A DNA stretch of 64,000 nt from Hamadaea sp. Lineage in GTDB: Bacteria; Actinomycetota; Actinomycetes; Mycobacteriales; Micromonosporaceae. Under the pieces are notes generated by a model. That model ran no database searches. It was not told the DNA's origin and saw nothing but the letters and a program-made list of their open reading frames with translations. This document shows, one piece after another, positions 41,754 to 49,650 of the stretch; position 1 is the first letter of the stretch; each line of letters begins with the position of its first letter. Location: positions 57,599 to 121,598 of the forward strand of contig NZ_JABFVK010000046.1 in assembly GCF_013362815.1 (NCBI RefSeq), in the 5' to 3' direction. The translations under genes were made by a program, and so were the position numbers.

Positions 41754-43175
41754 TCACTTGGGCGCGTGCCCGCAGACCTGGGCGTCCGGGATGACCTCCT
41801 CGTTCGTGTAGACGGTGTGCGGCCAGCGCAATCCGCCGGTCGCCTTGATCGGCGGGATCGGCTTGCCGGTGATCGGCGTCAGCAGACTGAGGAACTTGTT
41901 GATCACCTTCACGACGGGTTCGAGGATCGAGTAGCCGATGCCGAAGGCGGCTTGGACTCCGATCGCGACCCCCCGGCATTGCGCGTACGCCGCCCCGAGC
42001 GCCGAACCCAGCGTGGTGCCGTAGGAGGTGGTCAGTTCGGCGTAGACGCCGGCCTTGAACACGAGGGCGCTGACGCCGACGGTGAACCGTACGCCGTGCC
42101 GGACGACCAGCCCCATGACGCCGACCGGAACTCCGGACAAGGAGTTGAGCAGGCTGGCTTTGCGCTGGAACTGATCGGTGACCCGCGGGGCGAACGAGCC
42201 GTCGCGGTAGCCGAAGCCGATCGAGCCGGCCAGACCGAACTCGCCCGATCCCTTGATAGTGCCCAGTTTCGCCCCGAAGGCGGTCTCGACCGTCAGCGTC
42301 TGGCTGACCGTGAACGACAACGGGATGCCGGCGATCTGCCCGATCGGGAACGACAGGTCGGCGTCGATCGGGAACTGTTTGCGATGGTTGCGGCCGTCCT
42401 GAATCCCCGCCTCGAAGGCGACCTTGATCCCGAAGCCACCACTGACCTGCAGTTCCGCCCGCGTCACCTTGCCTGCGCCGATCGCCAGCTGGAAGCTCGC
42501 GTCCGGCTTGCGGAAGGTCAGCGTGACCGTCCCGGTCAGGCGTACGCCACCGTCGTCGTAGGTGAAGTGCGCCCCGACGCCGTCGGTGCAGCAACTGGTG
42601 TACACCGTGTACCCCAGCGCCTGCGTGGTCGCCTTGCCACCGCGCATCGGAGCGGGTTGCGCCGGGCGGTCGTCCTTGCGCCGCAACGGGACGCTCTTCC
42701 CCGTCCCGCCGGGTGGCGTTCCGGCGTCTTGCGCCCACAGCGGCTGTCCGGCGAGGTAGATGAGCGGATCGCCCAGGGTGACGTCCTTCTTGTCGAAGGT
42801 CCCGTCGCGGATGACCTCGGTGAGGTCGACCGGCCCGACGGTGACGAGCAGATCGCCGCCGTCTTGCGCCAGGTCCAGCACCCGGCCCACCGCCCGGTCG
42901 GTCACGAACATGACCTTGCCGGGTGCGAGATCGCGCGCGTGCGGAGCGCCGCCGTCGATCCGCCAGGTGAGCCCATCGGCGGTCACCGACCGGATCACGT
43001 CGCCGCCCCCGCCGACCACCACCACGTCCGGCTGCAGTCGCGCCGCCGGATGACCGGCGACCGCCTGCCCGAACCGAAGCCGCGTGTCGTCCGGCGGTGC
43101 TTCGTCCGATGTGGATCCACAAGCGGTCATCGCGAGCGCGAGGACCGCCGTCCACGCGGTCAGCGTCCGGCGCAT
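41754..43175 (-). CDS. Large lipoprotein of unknown function, beta-rich
   Basis: The 473-residue protein begins with a lipoprotein signal (MRRTLTAWTAVLALAMTAC, lipobox AMTAC, Cys19). The mature part starts with a strand-rich region (PDVVVVGGGGDVIRSVTADG and similar). A long series of alternating strands follows, about 220-400 (TGTVTLTFRK, FGIKVAFEAGIQ, GEFGLAGSIGFGYRDGSF), giving a barrel- or jelly-roll-like pattern. I recognise no family. It starts 1 nt after the stop of the lipoprotein gene at 43177, so the two are probably translated together. Confidence 0.72.
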   Translation of the reverse strand: MRRTLTAWTAVLALAMTACGSTSDEAPPDDTRLRFGQAVAGHPAARLQPDVVVVGGGGDVIRSVTADGLTWRIDGGAPHARDLAPGKVMFVTDRAVGRVLDLAQDGGDLLVTVGPVDLTEVIRDGTFDKKDVTLGDPLIYLAGQPLWAQDAGTPPGGTGKSVPLRRKDDRPAQPAPMRGGKATTQALGYTVYTSCCTDGVGAHFTYDDGGVRLTGTVTLTFRKPDASFQLAIGAGKVTRAELQVSGGFGIKVAFEAGIQDGRNHRKQFPIDADLSFPIGQIAGIPLSFTVSQTLTVETAFGAKLGTIKGSGEFGLAGSIGFGYRDGSFAPRVTDQFQRKASLLNSLSGVPVGVMGLVVRHGVRFTVGVSALVFKAGVYAELTTSYGTTLGSALGAAYAQCRGVAIGVQAAFGIGYSILEPVVKVINKFLSLLTPITGKPIPPIKATGGLRWPHTVYTNEEVIPDAQVCGHAPK

Positions 43176-43176
43176 G

Positions 43177-43695
43177 TCAGAGCCGTCCGGCCACGGTCCG
43201 CGCAGCATTCTCCAGCGGTATGCGATTGGCGGCGGGGTCGTTGAGCAACACCAGCCGGATCGCCACCCAGGTTTCGCCCTTGCGCACGAAGACCACGCCG
43301 TCTTCGAGGTACGCCTCGTCACCGGCGCCGGTCACCGGGGTGAAGGCGTGCTGCAGATCCCGGTCGACGTCGAGCATCTTCTTCGCCCCGTCGCCGACGT
43401 AGATCTCCACCTGGGCGGTCGGTCCGGTCACCGGGCCGGTGTAGGTGCAGGTCTCCAGGACGGCCACCGCGTCGTCCAGCGGCGTACGCGTCAGCTTTTC
43501 GGCGTCGGCCTTCGTCAGCAGCTTGCACGGGTCCGGCTGGGTCGCCGGTTGACTGAACTCCGGAGTGGCCACCGAGACGACGGGGGCCGGAGCGGCCGAG
43601 CCGTCGGCCGAAACGTCGGCCGGATCGCCGCTGCAGGCCGACACAGCCAGCACCGCGGCGAGCAGCACCGGCGTCAGAACACATCCGATCCTCAT
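43177..43695 (-). CDS. Lipoprotein with DUF3558-like domain
   Basis: The 172-residue protein has a lipobox (LAAVLAVSAC, Cys20), a Ser/Ala/Pro-rich linker, and a domain starting DPCKLLTKADAEKLTRTPLD with a paired Cys in ETCTYTG. That is the pattern of DUF3558-type actinobacterial lipoproteins, whose role is unknown. GGAAGGA lies 6 nt before the ATG. The start overlaps the stop of the gene at 43695 by one base (TGATG), and the next gene starts 1 nt after its stop. Confidence 0.78.
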   Translation of the reverse strand: MRIGCVLTPVLLAAVLAVSACSGDPADVSADGSAAPAPVVSVATPEFSQPATQPDPCKLLTKADAEKLTRTPLDDAVAVLETCTYTGPVTGPTAQVEIYVGDGAKKMLDVDRDLQHAFTPVTGAGDEAYLEDGVVFVRKGETWVAIRLVLLNDPAANRIPLENAARTVAGRL

Positions 43696-43988
43696 CAGAT
43701 TCCTTCCGGGGGAGGCCCGGACTCCGGGCCGGGCTGGAGACGAGCCGACGGGGCCTGCACCCAGACGGCCGGGCAGAACCGATCCACCCGCCACCCGGCC
43801 GCGACGGCGACTCCGGCCACGGTGTCCGCGTCCGGCCCCTCAACCAGGGCGAGCAGGACGTCGTCAGCCGGCAGGTGCACCGCCGCGACCAGCCTGACCT
43901 CCGTGCCGTCCGGCAGCTCCGGCAACACCGGCAAGGCGAGGCCGCCGGAGGTGTCGTAGCGTTCGATCGCGAACAGGAGGCGGGTCAC
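43695..43988 (-). CDS. Small conserved-looking protein, first gene of lipoprotein operon
   Basis: The 97-residue protein has strands FAIERYDTSG, GTEVRLVAAVHLPADDVLLA and GVAVAAGWRVDRFCPAVWV, and a Pro-rich tail. The core resembles small ferredoxin-like stress proteins (DUF4242-like), but I cannot assign it. It is cytoplasmic. The GTG start follows a TAGCGT -10 box by 7 nt. Its stop overlaps the ATG of the DUF3558-like gene, so the three genes form one coupled operon. Confidence 0.65.
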   Translation of the reverse strand: MTRLLFAIERYDTSGGLALPVLPELPDGTEVRLVAAVHLPADDVLLALVEGPDADTVAGVAVAAGWRVDRFCPAVWVQAPSARLQPGPESGPPPEGI

Positions 43989-43995
43989 GCCTTCG

Positions 43996-44001
43996 ACGCT
44001 A
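43996..44001 (-). promoter_or_regulatory. -10 box of a leaderless promoter
   Basis: On the minus strand TAGCGT ends 7 nt before the GTG at 43988. Confidence 0.45.
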
Positions 44002-44102
44002 GGTTCGCCGGGGCTCGCAGGAATCGGGGCTTTCCCTACGCTGAACGGCGAGCACCCGCTGTGAGCGGCCACCTACCGGTACCGCCCGCCGGTGGTCAGT
44101 GG

Positions 44103-44108
44103 TACCGT
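44103..44108 (+). promoter_or_regulatory. -10 box of the trpS leader transcript
   Basis: TACCGT ends 6 nt before the ATG of the leader peptide at 44115. The leader peptide would itself be translated from a leaderless start. Confidence 0.5.
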
Positions 44109-44114
44109 GCCTGT

Positions 44115-44156
44115 ATGCGGATGACTCAGCTGAACCTCAGCTGGTGGCGCCCTTAA
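44115..44156 (+). CDS. trpS leader peptide with tandem Trp codons
   Basis: The 13-codon frame encodes MRMTQLNLSWWRP and stops with TAA. Two adjacent TGG codons (44142-44147) are the sensor of charged tRNA-Trp. It precedes mutually exclusive hairpins and trpS, the classic layout of transcription attenuation by ribosome stalling. Leader peptides before trpS are known in actinobacteria. Confidence 0.88.
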   Translation: MRMTQLNLSWWRP

Positions 44157-44214
44157 CGGGCGGCACCGTTCATTCGCGTATCTCTTCGCGGCCGCCCGGG
44201 TTGGGCGGCCGTTT
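44143..44214 (+). promoter_or_regulatory. Tryptophan attenuator of trpS
   Basis: The first hairpin, 44143-44167, pairs GGTG-CGCCC with GGGCG-CACC and includes the Trp codons. The antiterminator is CGGGCGGC (44157-44164), which pairs perfectly with GCCGCCCG (44191-44198). The terminator stem is CGGCCGCCC (44189-44197) with GGGCGGCCG (44203-44211), followed by TTT. A ribosome stalled at the Trp codons frees 44157-44164, which then captures the 5' arm of the terminator and lets transcription enter trpS. Confidence 0.85.
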
Positions 44215-44283
44215 CGCGTGGGGCGTCGGCCGGTCGGCCCGGGTGGCTCGGATCACAGACCCGACCACGGAAAGGCACTTGCG

Positions 44284-45267
44284 ATGACCACGCGTCTCAC
44301 TGGCTTCACCCCCTCCGGCGACCTGCACCTCGGTAACTACCTGGGCGCCATCCGGCCCATCGTGGCCCGGCAGCAGCACGCCGACACCATCGCCTTCATC
44401 TCCGATCTTCATGCGCTCACGCTGGACCACGACCCGGACGCGGTACGACGACGGACTCTCGAATTCGCCGCGTTGCTGATGGCGGCCGGCGCCGATCCCG
44501 AGCGCCTGCTGCTCATGGTTCAGTCACACGTGCCCGAGCACACGGAGCTGCACTATCTGCTCGAGTGCACCACCGGGTACGGCGAGGCGCAGCGCATGAT
44601 CCAGTTCAAGGAGAAGTCCCGCCAGCAGCAGCATCAGGTACGCCTGTCGCTGCTGACTTATCCGGTGCTCATGGCGGCCGACATCCTGCTGTACGACACG
44701 GACGAGGTGCCGGTCGGCAACGACCAGAGTCAGCACGTGGAGTTGGCCCGGGACGTGGCGACCCGATTCAACTCCCGCTATGGGCAGACGTTCGCGATCC
44801 CGCAGGCGGTGAACCCGGCGTTCGCCGCGCGGATCATGGACTTGGCCGCGCCCGACGCCAAGATGAGCAAGTCGGCGTCCTCGGCGGCCGGGTCGTTGCG
44901 GCTGCTGGACGAGCCGGACACGTTGCGCCGCAAGGTGATGCGTGCCGTCACCGACCCGGGTGACGAGGTGGTCTACGACCCGGCCGGCAAGCCGGGCGTC
45001 GCGAACCTGCTGGCAGTGCTGGCCGCTTGCACCGACGGCGATCCGGTGACGTTGGCCTCCCAGTTCGATCGGTACTCCGATCTGAAGCGGGCGGTGGCGG
45101 ACGCGGTGGTGGCGACCGTGGGCCCGGTTCGCGAACGGTACCTGGCCCTGGCGGCGGACCCGGAATACCTGCGCTCGGTGCTGCGTGACGGCGCGAAGCG
45201 CGCCCGCGAGCGCGCCGGCGACAAGGTACGCGCCGCGAAGGAGGCGATCGGCCTTCTCCCGGCCTGA
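44284..45267 (+). CDS. trpS: Tryptophanyl-tRNA synthetase
   Basis: The 327-residue class I synthetase charges tRNA-Trp. It has the HIGH-type motif in TPSGDLHLGNYLGA (residues 9-22), the KMSKS motif at 193-197 in DAKMSKSASS, and the family segments DLHALTLDHDP and VGNDQSQHVELARDVA. Length and motif spacing are normal. GGAAAGG lies upstream of the ATG at 44284. Expression is controlled by the attenuator at 44143-44214, which raises trpS when charged tRNA-Trp is scarce. Confidence 0.97.
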   Translation: MTTRLTGFTPSGDLHLGNYLGAIRPIVARQQHADTIAFISDLHALTLDHDPDAVRRRTLEFAALLMAAGADPERLLLMVQSHVPEHTELHYLLECTTGYGEAQRMIQFKEKSRQQQHQVRLSLLTYPVLMAADILLYDTDEVPVGNDQSQHVELARDVATRFNSRYGQTFAIPQAVNPAFAARIMDLAAPDAKMSKSASSAAGSLRLLDEPDTLRRKVMRAVTDPGDEVVYDPAGKPGVANLLAVLAACTDGDPVTLASQFDRYSDLKRAVADAVVATVGPVRERYLALAADPEYLRSVLRDGAKRARERAGDKVRAAKEAIGLLPA

Positions 45268-45306
45268 GAAGCTGCCGCAGCCTGCCGCACATTTGAGCCA
45301 TGAGCC

Positions 45307-45347
45307 GTGGCGGAGCCCGAGTGCTCTGACAGCACTCGGGCTGCCAC
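45307..45347. terminator. Bidirectional terminator after trpS
   Basis: AGCCCGAGTGCT (45314-45325) pairs perfectly with AGCACTCGGGCT (45331-45342) around a 5-nt loop. GTGGC/GCCAC extend the stem past a 2-nt bulge. It separates trpS from the convergent protease gene that ends at 45350. Confidence 0.85.
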
Positions 45348-45349
45348 CG

Positions 45350-48300
45350 CTATTTGAGCCGGTAGGCGCGGATGACGGTCTGGTCCACGGCGTTGCCTTG
45401 GCTGTCCGTCGCGGCTACCCGCAGCGACACGAACGCACCGGCCCTGCCACCGGTGGGCGGGGTGACCCGCCAGCCGTCGGCGGTGTTCTGCACGGTCAAG
45501 GCCTGCCAGGTCGCGCCGTCGTCGAACGACGACCAGACCTGCACCCGGTCTACCGTCGCAGCTTCGGCGAGTTCTTGGCGCGCCACCGAGATCGTGAACG
45601 GCACCGGGTGGCGCGCATCCATCGCGTTGGCGTCGTCGAGCGGCACCTGATAGTAGACGCCGAGCAGCGGCAACGCGGAGTCCTCGGGCTTGGACCTGAA
45701 GGTCCACACCGTCGACAGCTTCGTGGAAAGCTGCCATGCGGCCGATACCCGGCTGCTCTGGAGCCGGAGCTGGTAGGTGCCCTCGTCTGCGGGGACCTGC
45801 CACTGGGCGCCGTCCGGGCTCCCGGGATCGCCGACGGGTCGGCCGTCGCGGCTGAGCCGAAGATCGCCGGCGTCGTACGCGGAGCCGACGGGCGCATACG
45901 TGCCGGGTGTGGCGTCGGAGTACGCCGCGACAGTAGCGGTGATCGTGTTTCCGATTCGGGAAACCGCCGCCTGCTTCCCACCGGTCCAGCTCGGGACTGG
46001 CACCAGTTTCGGCCCGATGACCGCGACGTTCCATCGCGACGTGTAGCCACGGCCCGCCTCGTAGACGACCCGGCCGCCGTACTGCTGAGCGTCGGCGGCC
46101 GCTATGTACACGTTCGTGGACCAGCCGCCAGGCGTGTAGAAGTCCACCCGCCGCATGGGCAGGTCCACGGGCAATCCGGAAACCCACAGCGACAAGCCGT
46201 CTGGCACGGCCGACGCCTTGGCAGGGCCCGGTTTGCCGACCGATCGATACTGGCCTACCACGGCGGCCAGACAATTCTGGTCGGCCTGCCAGATCCGGCC
46301 GGCGGGCAGGCCACCGTGCTCGCTGAACACGAGATTGTATGAGTACGGGCTGGCACCTGAATAGCCATGCATCAATGTCGATACCGCGCCCTGAGCAGCC
46401 AGGGATGCCAGGTGGTCGAAGGCCGTACGGCTCGTGGTGAACACTGGCACCGTGGTCGGCTCGGTGATGGGCAACGGAAAGAAGCCAAGCCGGGGGAAGA
46501 TGGCCATGGCGGCGCCCGCTTGGACCACGGCGGCGAGTTGAGCGGGCACATCCAGGTCGTCGGAGCGCCGGAGCAAGACGAGTTTCCCACGAGCGTCGAC
46601 CTTCGCCAGATCCTCGGGTCGTCCGAGGCCGCCGTCGACCACGGCGATGGCCCGGTCGCCGACGAACCGGGCGCTGGTGTCCGCGTACTCGACGAGGACC
46701 TCGAACGATTCCGGCGCGGAGACGGTCATCGTGGCCTCGGGCCGCATCCAGTTGGCGTAGGTGTGGTAGTCCAGCCCGTCCACGCCGTCCACGCCTACCG
46801 CATAGAAGGGCAGGTCGCCGTAGCCGGACACGGCCATGTTGATGGCGACGCCGCCCACGCGGTAGATGATGTCGTCGGAACGGCGAACTTGCCGGGCGGT
46901 CGGTTCCCCCGGCACGCGTACGCCGATCGGCTTGCCGGCGCGGGCGTCGAAGGTGATGTGGGTGTCTTCGCCGAGGTCGAGATTCGGCTGGGCGGACGCG
47001 GTGGCGGAGCCCGCCGAGCCGTCGCCGGCCCTCGTGCCGACGAAGCCGGCCACGGCGTATCGGCCCTTCGGCAGGCGCAGCATCATCTGACCGGTGGAAT
47101 CCGACACCGGGAACTGCGTGCCGGTCGGATCGTCGAGCGGAATGACGCCCAGGTTGGTGAGATCGGTCGGCTGACCGTCCCGGCCGATGGTCGTCACGGT
47201 CAGGTTGTAGCTCTCGGCTTCGAAACTCGCCCCCAGCAGGACGCGCACGGTGCTGCCGTCGCCGGTCGTCGCAGTGAGGGCACCGCCGAACAGACCGGCC
47301 GAGGCTCCCGCCGGGTCTACGGTCACGGTCACGGTTCCGTCGCCATGGGCGGGCACGCTGAGCGACTCCGGAGTGACCACGACCGGTGCCTGCTTGCCGC
47401 TGCCGTCGGTCACCGAATGTGTCAACGTGAGGGTTACCGGTGTGCCGGCCGGATTATGGAAGACCACCTTCTTCGACACCGCTGGAGCGGTGGAGTAGGG
47501 CCAGGCGAATCGGCCCAGGTTGAGACTGCCCACGTCGGCGGACACGCTTTGGCGGGCTGCTGCGGCGACGTCGATCCGGCCTGCGCCTTGTGCGTACACG
47601 GACTGATCCGGCAGCGGCCGAGCGGTAGTCATCAATGCGGCCTTGAGCTGTGCGGCCGTCCACTCCGGATGCTTCTGGGCGAGCAAGGCCGCGGCCCCGG
47701 CCACATGGGGCGCGGCCATCGACGTGCCGGACAACCGGGTGTAATGATCGTCCACCGGATCTTCGTCACCGGCAGGAGTACCCACGGCGCGGGCTGCCAC
47801 GATGTCGCTGCCGGGCGCTGTCAGATCTGGTTTGATCGCCGCGTCGCCGATGCGCGGCCCGCGCGAGGAGAACGGACTCAACGAGTCCTGTTTGGTCACA
47901 CTGCCCACAGTCAGCGCCTCGGTCGCCGCGCCGGGCGATGCCACGCTCTGATCTGCACCGAAGTTTCCGGCCGCCACCACGAACAGCGTGCCGGAGTCGC
48001 GGGTGAGCTGGTTGATCGCCTCGCTCAGCGGATCCGTGCCGTCGGTCGGGCCGCCGCCGAGGCTCATGTTCACCACCCGGGCATGCTGGTCGACCGCCCA
48101 TTGCATGCCCGCGAGGATCCAGTCGTCGTAGCCATAGCCGGCGTCGTCGAGCACCTTGCCCACGATCAGGGTTGCCCCGGGCGCTACGCCGGTGTACTTC
48201 CCGGCCGACTCGACGCCGCGACCGGCCACGATCGACGCGACGTGCGTACCGTGCCCGACGCCGTCAGCGGTGTCGTCGGTGCCCGCGTCGGTGAATCCAC

Positions 48301-49021
48301 GCGCTTGTGTCACGGCCGACGCCAGGTCCCGGTGGGTCTTGTCGTAGCCACTGTCGAGCACGGCCACGGTCACCCCATCGCCCCGAAGCCCCGAATGCCA
48401 CAGCTCAGGCGCGCCGATCTGCGGCACACTCTGGTCCAGCGACGCTTTCACCCGCTGGTTCAGCCAGACCTTGGCCACGCCGTTGGCCAGTGTCGACCCG
48501 CTTGCTCGAGATCCGCGAAGGTTGCGCCAGAATTCTCCGGTCGTACGCTTCGGCGCGACCATGGCCGACAGTCGCAGCTTCGGCAGATCCCTCGTGACGG
48601 CGGCTCCGGACTTCGCCAGCGGCACGGTCGCCGCACGGCCCGTCGCGTAGGAGACGAGCAGCCGTATCTTCGCGTCGTGCACGTCGTCGTAGCCCTGTTC
48701 GACGAGGGCCGTGACATCGAACAGCCGTCGATCCAGCCGGCCCGCCGCCAATGGCGCCCGCGCATCTTCCGGGATGACGACCACGTGCCCGGCACCGTCT
48801 CGATACTGCTGGAAGAGCAGCTTGTCCCGGCCGGGACCGGGATCGACCGCGGCCGTTCCGGAGCCCGCCAGGGTGACGCGGTCCCCGGTGAGGAGTGTGA
48901 CGGACCTGGAGCCGGGCTGGGTCACAGCGGCTGGTACGCCGTGTTCGGCGGTCGATGTTGTGGGAACACTCAGCGCTCCGACGGTCGCGAGGACCGCGAG
49001 CACCGCATGTTTGAGTCTCAT
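45350..49021 (-). CDS. Large secreted subtilisin-like serine protease (S8)
   Basis: The 1223-residue protein has a signal peptide (about 1-25), a pro-region to about 190, and a subtilase domain with the triad Asp223 (VAVLDSGYD), His257 (VGHGTHVAS) and Ser434 (SGTSMAAPHVAG). The oxyanion Asn is in VVAAGNFG. The mature part continues with beta-rich domains, including a PA-like insertion near 790-880 (VVDGGLGRPEDLAKVDARGK), and ends with a fibronectin-like region. It is an extracellular protease for peptides or wall proteins. A GGGAG stands unusually close to the ATG. Confidence 0.93.
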   Translation of the reverse strand: MRLKHAVLAVLATVGALSVPTTSTAEHGVPAAVTQPGSRSVTLLTGDRVTLAGSGTAAVDPGPGRDKLLFQQYRDGAGHVVVIPEDARAPLAAGRLDRRLFDVTALVEQGYDDVHDAKIRLLVSYATGRAATVPLAKSGAAVTRDLPKLRLSAMVAPKRTTGEFWRNLRGSRASGSTLANGVAKVWLNQRVKASLDQSVPQIGAPELWHSGLRGDGVTVAVLDSGYDKTHRDLASAVTQARGFTDAGTDDTADGVGHGTHVASIVAGRGVESAGKYTGVAPGATLIVGKVLDDAGYGYDDWILAGMQWAVDQHARVVNMSLGGGPTDGTDPLSEAINQLTRDSGTLFVVAAGNFGADQSVASPGAATEALTVGSVTKQDSLSPFSSRGPRIGDAAIKPDLTAPGSDIVAARAVGTPAGDEDPVDDHYTRLSGTSMAAPHVAGAAALLAQKHPEWTAAQLKAALMTTARPLPDQSVYAQGAGRIDVAAAARQSVSADVGSLNLGRFAWPYSTAPAVSKKVVFHNPAGTPVTLTLTHSVTDGSGKQAPVVVTPESLSVPAHGDGTVTVTVDPAGASAGLFGGALTATTGDGSTVRVLLGASFEAESYNLTVTTIGRDGQPTDLTNLGVIPLDDPTGTQFPVSDSTGQMMLRLPKGRYAVAGFVGTRAGDGSAGSATASAQPNLDLGEDTHITFDARAGKPIGVRVPGEPTARQVRRSDDIIYRVGGVAINMAVSGYGDLPFYAVGVDGVDGLDYHTYANWMRPEATMTVSAPESFEVLVEYADTSARFVGDRAIAVVDGGLGRPEDLAKVDARGKLVLLRRSDDLDVPAQLAAVVQAGAAMAIFPRLGFFPLPITEPTTVPVFTTSRTAFDHLASLAAQGAVSTLMHGYSGASPYSYNLVFSEHGGLPAGRIWQADQNCLAAVVGQYRSVGKPGPAKASAVPDGLSLWVSGLPVDLPMRRVDFYTPGGWSTNVYIAAADAQQYGGRVVYEAGRGYTSRWNVAVIGPKLVPVPSWTGGKQAAVSRIGNTITATVAAYSDATPGTYAPVGSAYDAGDLRLSRDGRPVGDPGSPDGAQWQVPADEGTYQLRLQSSRVSAAWQLSTKLSTVWTFRSKPEDSALPLLGVYYQVPLDDANAMDARHPVPFTISVARQELAEAATVDRVQVWSSFDDGATWQALTVQNTADGWRVTPPTGGRAGAFVSLRVAATDSQGNAVDQTVIRAYRLK

Positions 49022-49131
49022 GCTCCCTACAGACGAGGGCTCGAGCGAAACTGCTGCACGGAAACTTTCGGTTCGGACACGCAGCAGGCGAGCGACGTGA
49101 TGCGTCTGTTCCGGTATGCCAAGGAGATCAA

Positions 49132-49650
49132 TTGGACGCTGACACGGAACGGGATTTCGTGGCCTTCGTGGAGACTCGGTCGCACAGCCTGTTCCGCAGT
49201 GCGTTAGCTCTCACCGGCCACCGCCAGCAAGCCGAGGACCTCTTGCAGACCGTGCTGGCGAAGGCGGTGCGGCACTGGAAGAACATCGAGAGCTCGCCGG
49301 AGGCGTACCTGCGCCGTGCCATGTATCGCCAGCAGGTCAGTTCGTGGCGCCGGCCGGGGTGGTCTCGCGAGTTCAGCACCGATCAGGTTCCCGATCACGG
49401 GACCGGGCCAGACGTCACCGCGCAGGTCGACCTCAATCTCGCCCTCCACGACGCGCTACGCCGGCTCGCGCCGAAGTATCGCGCGGTGCTCGTGTTGCGC
49501 TACTTCGAGGACCTGCCGGATGAGGAGATCGGTCAGATTCTCGGCTGCAAACCGGCGACGGTACGCAGTCAGGTCGTCCGAGCGCTCGACCGGCTGCGAA
49601 CCCTCTGCCCGGACCTGGACAGCCTTGCCCTACAGGAGATCCGCAGATGA
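49132..49650 (+). CDS. SigE-type ECF sigma factor
   Basis: The 172-residue protein is a short ECF factor of the actinobacterial SigE/sigma-24 type: region 2 with LFRSALALTGHRQQAEDLLQ and YLRRAMYRQQVSSWRR, region 4 with LAPKYRAVLVLRYFEDLPDE and GCKPATVRSQV. It begins with TTG at 49132, 6 nt after AAGGAGA. Its stop overlaps the ATG of the next gene (ATGA). It is divergent from the secreted protease at 49021. GGAAAC at 49060 might belong to an ECF-type -35 element. Confidence 0.9.
   Translation: MDADTERDFVAFVETRSHSLFRSALALTGHRQQAEDLLQTVLAKAVRHWKNIESSPEAYLRRAMYRQQVSSWRRPGWSREFSTDQVPDHGTGPDVTAQVDLNLALHDALRRLAPKYRAVLVLRYFEDLPDEEIGQILGCKPATVRSQVVRALDRLRTLCPDLDSLALQEIRR

Noticed and set aside
46367..49207. 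946-codon plus-strand frame over the subtilase gene
   Set aside because: The opposite strand encodes a subtilase with a complete Asp/His/Ser triad. The plus frame has no recognisable motif.
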